From an uncultured Nitrosomonadales bacterium (GTDB taxonomy: Bacteria; Pseudomonadota; Gammaproteobacteria; Burkholderiales; Methylophilaceae): 6,331 nucleotides of DNA. The number at the start of each line of letters is the position of its first letter. The first letter of the stretch is position 1. The DNA lies in NCBI GenBank assembly GCA_946481065.1, contig CAMLMA010000101.1:1-6331 (forward strand). The letters are read 5' to 3'. This document shows positions 1 through 5,098 of this stretch, piece by piece. The position numbers and the translations under genes are program-made. Under the pieces are notes generated by a model that searched no databases, had not been told where the DNA came from, and worked only from the letters and a program-made list of their open reading frames with translations.

Positions 1-1
1 G

Positions 2-616
2 ATCGGCGCTTCCCTGCTGTGGGTGGGCTGGTTCGGTTTCAACGTCGGTAGCGAATTGGCTGCTGATGGTACCGCTGGTCTGGCACTGGTCAATACCCAA
101 GTCGCAACCGCAGCTGCCGTACTCGGCTGGATCCTGGTCGAATGGATCTCCCACGGCAAGCCTTCCATGCTGGGTGGCGCTTCCGGCGCTGTTGCCGGCC
201 TGGTCGCCATCACCCCGGCTTGCGGTTTCATCGGCCCCATGGGTTCGATCATCCTCGGTCTGGTCGCCAGCGTGGTCAGCTTCTGGGCAGTGACTTCGCT
301 CAAGAGCAAACTGGGCTATGACGATTCCCTGGACGTCTTCGGCATCCACGGCATCAGTGGCCTGATCGGTGCACTGGGTACCGGCGTACTGATGGACTCC
401 GCACTCGGTGGCGTTGGTTATGCAGAAGGCGTGACCATGGCTAGCCAAGTCACTACCCAAGCGATCGCTTGCGGCGTGACCATCGTCTGGTGTGGTGTCG
501 TCAGCTTCATCCTGTTCAAGATCGTCGATATCCTCATCGGCCTGCGCGTCAGCGAAGAATCCGAACGCGAGGGTCTGGACACGACCGAACACGGCGAACG
601 TGCTTACTACTACTGA
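2..616 (+). CDS. amtB: Ammonium transporter AmtB, 3' part (5' end outside window)
   Basis: This is the C-terminal part of an Amt/Mep/Rh-family ammonium channel of the inner membrane, which admits ammonium/ammonia and is blocked by the PII protein GlnK when nitrogen is plentiful. The frame is open from base 2, so no start is visible. Family signatures seen are the GASGAVAGLVAITPACGF block, the GFIGPMGSIILGL helix, and VFGIHGISGLIGALGTG, whose His corresponds to the second of the two conserved pore histidines. At least four hydrophobic helices precede a charged cytoplasmic tail (about LRVSEESEREGLDTTEHGE) ending in AYYY; this conserved tail contacts GlnK in known Amt proteins. The gene ends in its own intrinsic terminator 28 bp downstream. 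The start, the first pore His and the promoter lie upstream of the window. Confidence 0.96.
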   Translation: MGASLLWVGWFGFNVGSELAADGTAGLALVNTQVATAAAVLGWILVEWISHGKPSMLGGASGAVAGLVAITPACGFIGPMGSIILGLVASVVSFWAVTSLKSKLGYDDSLDVFGIHGISGLIGALGTGVLMDSALGGVGYAEGVTMASQVTTQAIACGVTIVWCGVVSFILFKIVDILIGLRVSEESEREGLDTTEHGERAYYY

Positions 617-628
617 TCCCTGATCAGT
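612..628 (+). repeat. Small inverted repeat over the amtB stop codon
   Basis: ACTGATC (612-618), a 3-base spacer, then GATCAGT (622-628) form a perfect 7-bp stem that includes the amtB TGA stop. It lies 16 bp before the terminator stem. It could stabilise the mRNA 3' end or be incidental. There is no T-run after it, so it is not a terminator by itself. Confidence 0.6.
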
Positions 629-644
629 CGTTAGCAAGTTGGAA

Positions 645-669
645 GCGGGCAAGCGATTGCCCGCTTTTT
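645..669 (+). terminator. Rho-independent terminator of amtB
   Basis: The stem GCGGGCAA (645-652) pairs perfectly with TTGCCCGC (657-664) across a GCGA loop and is followed at once by five T residues (665-669). It lies 28 bp after the amtB stop. It separates amtB from the regulatory region and gene cluster downstream, so the transcript starting near 799 should be independent of amtB. Confidence 0.93.
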
Positions 670-684
670 CTTTGCCAGTACCAC

Positions 685-699
685 GCACCTATTGGGTGC
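685..699 (+). promoter_or_regulatory. NtrC-type binding site (upstream activator sequence)
   Basis: GCACC TATTG GGTGC is a perfect dyad with the half-site sequence and 5-base spacing of the NtrC consensus (GCACC-N5-GGTGC). Its centre (692) is about 107 bp upstream of the start predicted from the sigma-54 promoter at 773-788. That is a normal distance for an NtrC enhancer, close to the classical site near -108 of E. coli glnAp2. No second site of equal quality is visible. Site and promoter each strengthen the other's identification. Binding by NtrC itself is inferred. Confidence 0.8.
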
Positions 700-772
700 A
701 TCATCAGCCAAAACAGGTCGGCTTTCCGGACAACGCACAGCGCAGACCGCCGTATCAGCGGGTCCGGGTGAT

Positions 773-788
773 TGGCATAAGTATTGCT
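773..788 (+). promoter_or_regulatory. Sigma-54 (RpoN) promoter, -24/-12 elements
   Basis: TTGGCAT-AAGTA-TTGCTA matches the sigma-54 consensus TGGCAC-N5-TTGCW. GG is at 774-775 and GC at 786-787, with exactly 10 bases between them, the spacing that is essentially invariant for RpoN. The only core mismatch is T for C at the end of the -24 element. The start should fall about 12 bases after the GC, near 799. A sigma-70 reading (TTGGCA with TAATAT at 793-798) would need a poor 15-bp spacer. The promoter reads toward gshA, but an intrinsic terminator lies about 100 bp downstream, so its main product is probably a short RNA. Confidence 0.86.
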
Positions 789-798
789 AGCATAATAT

Positions 799-902
799 TA
801 AGCAAAATATGTTTCTTGATCGTCGCGTGGTTCAGAATCAATTCTGCTCGGTTTCATGCATTTATCTCCTCCTCTTCGGGCGCATCTAGCGCCCGTTTTT
901 TT
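799..902 (+). ncRNA. Candidate NtrC/sigma-54-dependent small RNA, about 104 nt
   Basis: The limits come from the sigma-54 promoter (start near 799, plus or minus 2) and the T-run of a strong intrinsic terminator (902). The RNA has an A/U-rich 5' end and a small hairpin CAGAA-TCAA-TTCTG (833-846). An alternative pairing of TTGAT (816-820) with ATCAA (837-841) would compete with that hairpin. A pyrimidine tract TCTCCTCCTCTTC (865-877) follows, mostly single-stranded just before the terminator stem. CTCCTCCT in that tract complements AGGAGGAG, a strong Shine-Dalgarno, so an antisense role at ribosome-binding sites is plausible. NrsZ of Pseudomonas is a known RNA under NtrB/C and sigma-54 control, but I see no reason to claim homology. 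Alternatively this is a terminated leader of gshA. A 26-codon frame (809-889) lacks a ribosome-binding site. Transcription is not shown. Confidence 0.72.
877..902 (+). terminator. Rho-independent terminator of the putative small RNA
   Basis: CGGGCGC (877-883) pairs perfectly with GCGCCCG (889-895) around a 5-base ATCTA loop and is followed by seven T residues (896-902). It does not serve amtB, which already has a terminator at 645-669, and it precedes gshA by 59 bp. A second strong terminator with no protein gene in front of it is independent support for a short transcript in this gap. Confidence 0.93.
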
Positions 903-961
903 CGCCTGTTGGCCGCAACTCAGCTAAAATCCAGCCTATCCTTCCTGTCCTTGGTCAGCTT

Positions 962-2239
962 ATGGTCCCGCATCTCACTACCGCACTGAATGGCCCCCTA
1001 CTGGAACTTGAAAAGCGCATGCTCGCCGCCATGCCGCAGATCGAGCATTGGTTCCGCACGCAATGGCAGGAACATACCGTGCCGTTCTACGCCTCTGTGG
1101 ACTTGCGCAATGCCGGGTTCAAACTGGCACCGGTAGACACCAACCTCTTCCCTGGCGGCTTCAACAATCTCAATCCGGATTTCCTGCCCTTATGCGTGCA
1201 GGCGGCGATGTCGGCGGTGGAGAAGATCTGCCCGGAGGCCCGTCGTCTGCTGGTGATCCCGGAGAACCATACGCGCAACACCTATTACCTGCGTAACGTC
1301 GCCGCGCTCACCAACATCCTGCGACAGGCCGGCATGGAAGTGCGCATCGGTAGCATCTCGCCGGAGATCACCACCACGACCACGCTTGATCTGCAGGATG
1401 GCCAAACGCTGCAACTCGAGCCCGTGCAGCGCAAAGGCAACCGTCTGGTGTTGGACGGGTTCGACAGCTGCGCCATCCTGCTCAACAACGACCTCTCCGG
1501 CGGCGTACCTGATGTCCTGCAGCGGCTGGAGCAGGATCTGATCCCACCGCTGCACGCCGGCTGGGCGACCCGCCGCAAATCACAGCATTTCAGTGCCTAT
1601 AACCAGGTGGTGGATGAATTCGCCCAACTGCTGGAGATCGACCCGTGGTTGCTGAATCCCTATTTCGACACTTGCAGCGAGATCGACTTCCACGCGCGCA
1701 CCGGCGAAGCCTGCCTCTCGAGCCGCGTCGAAAAGCTGCTGGAGAAGATCCGGATCAAATATGCGGAATATGGCGTCAAGCAGGACCCGTTCGTCATCGT
1801 CAAGGCCGATGCCGGCACCTACGGCATGGGCATCATGACGGTCAAGAGCCCGGACGATGTGCGCGACCTCAATCGCAAGCAGCGCAACAAGATGGCTGTA
1901 GTCAAGGAAGGCCTTGAGGTCAGCGAAGTCATCATCCAGGAAGGCGTCTACACCTTCGAGAACCTTAACGACGCCGTCGCCGAACCGGTGATCTACATGA
2001 TCGATCACTACGTCGTCGGTGGCTTTTACCGCGTACACACCGGCCGCGCGGTGGACGAGAATCTCAACGCGCCCGGCATGCATTTCGTGCCGCTGGCATT
2101 CGAGCGCTCATGCTCGCTGCCCGACCACTCGGCCGCACCTGACGCGCCACCGAATCGCTTCTATGCCTACGGTGTGGTCGCCCGGCTGGCTTTGCTCGCA
2201 GCGGCGATCGAGCTCGAAACCCACGCGCCGGAGCAGTGA
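962..2239 (+). CDS. gshA: Glutamate--cysteine ligase (betaproteobacterial/Acidithiobacillus type)
   Basis: This 425-aa cytoplasmic enzyme joins glutamate and cysteine using ATP, the first and usually rate-limiting step of glutathione synthesis. It is unrelated in overall sequence to the roughly 518-aa E. coli GshA and fits the shorter family I know as TIGR02049. Signatures seen are VDLRNAGFKLAPVDTNLFPGGFNNLNP (written in part: VDTNLFPGG at about 58-66), PENHTRNTYYL (100-110), NNDLSGG (175-181), a glycine-rich ATP-grasp-like loop VKADAGTYGMG (280-290), and FYRVHTGRAVDENLNAPG (355-372). ATG 962 is chosen because the MVPHL start is typical of relatives as I recall them; no clear Shine-Dalgarno precedes it. 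In-frame ATG 1019 would cut a conserved segment. The gene leads directly into gshB (5-bp gap). Its promoter is unclear: a weak TAAAAT at 925-930, or read-through from the sigma-54 promoter. Confidence 0.95.
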   Translation: MVPHLTTALNGPLLELEKRMLAAMPQIEHWFRTQWQEHTVPFYASVDLRNAGFKLAPVDTNLFPGGFNNLNPDFLPLCVQAAMSAVEKICPEARRLLVIPENHTRNTYYLRNVAALTNILRQAGMEVRIGSISPEITTTTTLDLQDGQTLQLEPVQRKGNRLVLDGFDSCAILLNNDLSGGVPDVLQRLEQDLIPPLHAGWATRRKSQHFSAYNQVVDEFAQLLEIDPWLLNPYFDTCSEIDFHARTGEACLSSRVEKLLEKIRIKYAEYGVKQDPFVIVKADAGTYGMGIMTVKSPDDVRDLNRKQRNKMAVVKEGLEVSEVIIQEGVYTFENLNDAVAEPVIYMIDHYVVGGFYRVHTGRAVDENLNAPGMHFVPLAFERSCSLPDHSAAPDAPPNRFYAYGVVARLALLAAAIELETHAPEQ

Positions 2240-2244
2240 TCGGC

Positions 2245-3189
2245 ATGCGCCTGCTATTCATTCTTGATCCGCTGGACCAGCTGAAGACATACAAGGACAC
2301 CAGCATCGCCATCATGCGCGCGGCGGCGGCACGCGGCCATACGCTATTCACCGCCATGCAGGGCGATATCCTGTTGCGACACGAACGTGTGGTGGTCCGC
2401 GCCAGCGCATTCCGGTTCGCCGAAGGCGCGAGCTGGTATGAGAGCGACGCAGCATTCGAGACCGTGCCTGCCGACTTCGATGCTGTGCTCATGCGCAAGG
2501 ATCCGCCGTTCGATAACGAATACCTCTACAGCACTTACCTGCTGGAGCTGGCAACGCAGCAGGGGGCACACGTCTACAACGCTCCTGAGTCGATCCGCGG
2601 CTGGAACGAAAAACTCTCGATCGCGCGTTTCGCCGAGTTCGCGCCGCCCTTTCTCGTCACCGCGAACAATACGCTGATCCGCGATTTCCTCGCCAGCCAC
2701 GGTGACATCATCGTCAAGCCGCTCGACGGCATGGGTGGCAGCGGCGTGTTTCGCCTGCGTACCGACGATGCCAACATCGGCGTCATTCTCGAGACCGTGA
2801 CGCATTTCGGCGAACGCACCGTGATGGCCCAGCGTTATGTGCCCGAGATCAAGGTCGGCGACAAGCGCATCCTCATGATCGACGGCCAACCCCTGCCTTA
2901 TGCCCTGGCCCGTGTGCCGCAAGGCGGCGAGACACGCGGCAACCTTGCTGCCGGCGGCAAAGGCGTGGCACAGCCGCTGAGCCCGCGTGACCTTGAGATC
3001 GCCAACAGGATCGGTCCGGTGCTGCGGGAACACGGCCTATTCCTGGTTGGGCTGGATGTCATCGGCGATTACCTGACCGAGGTCAACGTCACCAGCCCCA
3101 CCGGCATGGTGGAGATCGCCGCGCAGACCGATTGTGACCCCGCCAGCCTGTTCATGGATGCGCTGGAATCTGCATGCGCGGCCTCCTGA
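2245..3189 (+). CDS. gshB: Glutathione synthase (ATP-grasp)
   Basis: This 314-aa cytoplasmic enzyme adds glycine to gamma-glutamylcysteine using ATP, completing glutathione. It closely resembles E. coli GshB (about 316 aa). Signatures are the N-terminal ILDPLDQLKTYKDTS (6-20), VLMRKDPPFDNEY (81-93), the ATP-grasp strand-loop IIVKPLDGMGGSGVF (155-169), RVPQGGETRGNLAAGGKG (223-240), and the metal/ATP-binding GLDVIGDYLTEVNVTSPTG (269-287). ATG 2245 is preferred: GGAG (2230-2233) lies 11 bases upstream, and relatives begin this way. An in-frame GTG at 2236 overlaps the gshA stop and would add three residues, but GGAG would then be only 2 bases away. The 3' end overlaps apbE by 16 bp. No key residue appears to be missing. 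Confidence 0.97.
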   Translation: MRLLFILDPLDQLKTYKDTSIAIMRAAAARGHTLFTAMQGDILLRHERVVVRASAFRFAEGASWYESDAAFETVPADFDAVLMRKDPPFDNEYLYSTYLLELATQQGAHVYNAPESIRGWNEKLSIARFAEFAPPFLVTANNTLIRDFLASHGDIIVKPLDGMGGSGVFRLRTDDANIGVILETVTHFGERTVMAQRYVPEIKVGDKRILMIDGQPLPYALARVPQGGETRGNLAAGGKGVAQPLSPRDLEIANRIGPVLREHGLFLVGLDVIGDYLTEVNVTSPTGMVEIAAQTDCDPASLFMDALESACAAS

Positions 3190-4205
3190 TCGCATGCCTG
3201 CTGCTTCTCAGCGCCTGTAGCAGGGACCCGCTCTACCAGAGCCAGAGTTATGTTTTCGGCACGCTTGTGGACATCAGCATCTATGGTGAGGAGCCGCAGC
3301 GCGCACGCGCACTGACCGACCATATCCTGCAGGATTTCCAGCGACTGCATGACAAGCTCCACGCCTGGCATGACAACAGCGCGTTGAGTCAGCTCAATGC
3401 GGCCTTTGCCGCCGGTAAAGCACCTGTGGCGATCGACGATGAGCTGGCGACGATGCTCCAGGATGCGACCAAGTGGTCAGTGCGCTCGGGCGGCAAATTC
3501 AACCCGGCCATCGGGCAACTCATCCAGCAATGGGGTTTCCAGCGCGATGAATTCACGCCGGTGCATATCGAAGATGCCGCGATCCGGCAACTTGTGGCAG
3601 CCAACCCGCAGATGACCGATATCGTCATCGACAAGCACATGGCCTACAGCCGTAACCCTGCCGTCAAGCTTGACCTTGGCGGCTATGCGAAGGGCTACGC
3701 ATTGGACCGCGCAGCCGATTACCTGCGCTCGCAAGGGGTAGTCAATGCCTTGGTGAACATCGGCGGCAACATCATCGCCCTTGGCAAGCACGGCGACAAA
3801 GCCTGGCGTGTCGGTATCCAGCATCCGAGAGCGCCTGGCCCGATCGCCACGCTGGATCTGCAGGACGGCTGGGCCATCGGTACCTCGGGCGATTATCAGC
3901 GCTATTTCATGCGCGACGGTAAACGCTACTGTCACATCATCGACCCTGCGACAGGCTATCCCGGCGACCAGGTACAATCCGTCACCGTGCTCATACCGCC
4001 TGCCGCCAATAGTGGCGTGGTCTCCGACGTAGCCTCCAAGCCGATCTTTCTCGCACCCGCCGATCAGCGCGCCAGTGCTGCGATGCGCATGGGTATCGAC
4101 AACGTCATGCTGATCGATGCGGCCGGTAATATCTACAGCAGCGCCGGCATGGCCAAGAAACTGCAATGGATGGATCCAGATGTCCGCTGGCAAACCCTAT
4201 TCTGA
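3174..4205 (+). CDS. apbE: FAD:protein FMN transferase, lipoprotein (ApbE family)
   Basis: This 343-aa protein belongs to the family that splits FAD and attaches FMN covalently to Ser/Thr of extracytoplasmic flavoproteins such as NqrC/NqrB, RnfG/RnfD or NosR. A lipoprotein signal is clear: MRGLLIACLLLLSAC with lipobox LSAC (12-15). The +2 residue is Ser, which favours the outer membrane over inner-membrane retention. Core motifs are VFGTLVDISIYG (27-38), KLDLGGYAKGYALD (165-178), ALVNIGGNI (192-200), GTSGDYQRYF (236-245) and HIIDPATGYPGD (254-265). The motif that usually reads D-A-L-S-T, with Asp and Thr at the metal site, here reads D-V-A-S-K (285-289): Asp is kept, Thr is Lys. ATG 3174 has GGAA five bases upstream and overlaps gshB by 16 bp. 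No acceptor protein with an SGAT-like flavinylation motif is encoded in the window. Confidence 0.94.
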   Translation: MRGLLIACLLLLSACSRDPLYQSQSYVFGTLVDISIYGEEPQRARALTDHILQDFQRLHDKLHAWHDNSALSQLNAAFAAGKAPVAIDDELATMLQDATKWSVRSGGKFNPAIGQLIQQWGFQRDEFTPVHIEDAAIRQLVAANPQMTDIVIDKHMAYSRNPAVKLDLGGYAKGYALDRAADYLRSQGVVNALVNIGGNIIALGKHGDKAWRVGIQHPRAPGPIATLDLQDGWAIGTSGDYQRYFMRDGKRYCHIIDPATGYPGDQVQSVTVLIPPAANSGVVSDVASKPIFLAPADQRASAAMRMGIDNVMLIDAAGNIYSSAGMAKKLQWMDPDVRWQTLF

Positions 4206-4569
4206 ACACGCGCTATTGTCGGGGGACTGGATCGTCATCATCGGCGCATTGCTGCTGATCATCGCCTCCTTCCGCATATTCTGGCATCAGGAAGCCGCCG
4301 GCAAACTGCTGATCCGCCAAGGCGACAAGGTGTATGCACGTTACAGCCTCGACCAGGATCGCACACTGGATATCCATGGCCCGCTAGGCGATTCACGCAT
4401 AGAGATCGCGCACGGCAAAGTGCGCTTCCACAGCTCGCCATGCAGCAATCAATACTGCGTACACCAGGGCTGGCTGAGCAGAGTCGGGCAAGTGGCGATA
4501 TGTCTGCCGAACCAGGTCAGTCTTGAGCTGCTAGGCGACAGTAAACCCTATGACTCCCTCAATTACTGA
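4180..4569 (+). CDS. Membrane-anchored NusG domain II protein (EetA-like)
   Basis: This is a 129-aa protein with one N-terminal membrane helix (about 17-35, DWIVIIGALLLIIASFRIF) followed by an extracytoplasmic NusG domain II-like beta fold. Despite the family name it lacks the NGN and KOW parts of the transcription factor. Seen motifs are GDKVYARYSLDQDRTLDIHG (48-67), GPLGDSRIEI, SSPCSNQYCVHQGW (86-99) and VAICLPNQV (105-113). The conserved cysteines C88, C93 and C108 suggest a disulfide or redox or metal site. The frame is open from further upstream (ATG 4117), but ATG 4180 is chosen because it puts the DW-helix at the N terminus, as usual, and has TGGA just upstream. It overlaps apbE by 26 bp and the next gene by 20 bp. 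The same domain pairs with a Gx-family protein in many Firmicutes, where as I recall it is called EetA. Its molecular function is not established. Confidence 0.87.
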   Translation: MSAGKPYSEHALLSGDWIVIIGALLLIIASFRIFWHQEAAGKLLIRQGDKVYARYSLDQDRTLDIHGPLGDSRIEIAHGKVRFHSSPCSNQYCVHQGWLSRVGQVAICLPNQVSLELLGDSKPYDSLNY

Positions 4570-5098
4570 ACCGCCGACACGCGCGATGAAGATCACGACC
4601 ACGCCGGATGACCACCGCATCGCAAAGCTGACCGCGATCGCCATCGGCCTGCACCTGATCGAATCCATCGTGCCTTCCCCTTTACCCGGCGTAAAGCCCG
4701 GTATCGCCAACATCATCACGCTCTACGTGCTGTACCGCTATGATTTCGCTACCGCAGCGTGGGTGAGCTTACTGCGGATATTCGCCGCCAGCCTGCTGCT
4801 GGGGCAATTCCTGTCGCCGACCTTCATACTCAGCCTCAGCGGCGGCCTATGCAGCCTGCTCGTGCTGGGCGTGGCCAGCCGACTGCCTTTGCGCTGGTTC
4901 GGGCCAGTGAGCCTGAGCGTTTTCTCCGCGCTGGCCCACATCGCCGGCCAGCTGCTGGTGGTCTGGCTCTGGTTGATTCCGCACAATGGCATCGGATATC
5001 TGATTCCGATATTTGCGACATCCGCCTTGCTATTTGGTATCGTTAACGGATTGATTACGATCAGATTATTGAATCACTCCGGATGCAAAACGGTCTGA
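4550..5098 (+). CDS. Gx transporter family membrane protein (EetB-like)
   Basis: This 182-aa inner-membrane protein matches the Gx_transp family (Pfam PF07456, often mislabelled heptaprenyl diphosphate synthase component I). Diagnostic segments are LHLIESIVPSPLPGVKPGIAN (written in part: PSPLPGVKPGIAN at 42-54), LLRIFAASLLLGQFLSP (74-90), FILSLSGGLCSLLV (92-105) and FSALAHIAGQLLVV (125-138). I see about five hydrophobic segments between residues 27 and 173. Relatives resemble ECF-transporter substrate-binding subunits and co-occur with NusG-II and ApbE genes; the counterpart in Listeria's electron-transfer locus is, as I recall, EetB. The substrate is unknown, with a quinone, flavin or electron-transfer role suggested by context only. 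ATG 4550 lacks a strong Shine-Dalgarno; ATG 4586 (residue 13) is possible and leaves the helices intact. It overlaps the upstream gene by 20 bp and the downstream gene by 16 bp. Confidence 0.88.
   Translation: MTPSITEPPTRAMKITTTPDDHRIAKLTAIAIGLHLIESIVPSPLPGVKPGIANIITLYVLYRYDFATAAWVSLLRIFAASLLLGQFLSPTFILSLSGGLCSLLVLGVASRLPLRWFGPVSLSVFSALAHIAGQLLVVWLWLIPHNGIGYLIPIFATSALLFGIVNGLITIRLLNHSGCKTV

Larger units (their letters stand above)
617..961. other. 345-bp intergenic region between amtB and gshA: regulatory, no conventional gene
   Basis: In order this stretch holds the amtB terminator (645-669), an NtrC-like dyad (685-699), about 70 bp with no site I can assign, a sigma-54 promoter (773-788), a predicted transcript of about 104 nt, a second intrinsic terminator (877-902) and a 59-bp gshA leader. 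An open frame at 639-989 crosses all of these elements and has no family features, so I do not treat it as a gene. For gshA itself I see only a weak possible -10 (TAAAAT, 925-930) with no good -35. Confidence 0.85.

Noticed and set aside
772..798. Sigma-70 promoter reading of the TTGGCA ... TAATAT region
   Set aside because: The spacer would be 15 bp, while the sigma-54 reading has exact spacing and both conserved elements.
639..989. Plus-strand open frame of 116 codons in the amtB-gshA gap
   Set aside because: It crosses two strong intrinsic terminators and the sigma-54 promoter, overlaps the start of gshA, and its product shows no family features.
1580..2083. Minus-strand open frame (167 codons) opposite gshA
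   Set aside because: gshA motifs run through this whole stretch on the plus strand; the antisense product has no recognisable domain.
2344..3033. Minus-strand open frame (229 codons) opposite gshB
   Set aside because: It is a shadow of gshB, whose conserved ATP-grasp motifs fix the coding strand.
4117..4179. Upstream ATG start (21 extra residues) for the NusG-II protein
   Set aside because: It would overlap apbE by 89 bp and put an unrelated Pro/Trp-rich extension before the usual DW membrane helix; ATG 4180 has a better-placed SD-like TGGA.
3477..4193. Long minus-strand open frame (238 codons) opposite apbE
   Set aside because: The opposite strand is an unambiguous apbE. Long antisense frames are common in GC-rich genes, and this product has no recognisable motif.
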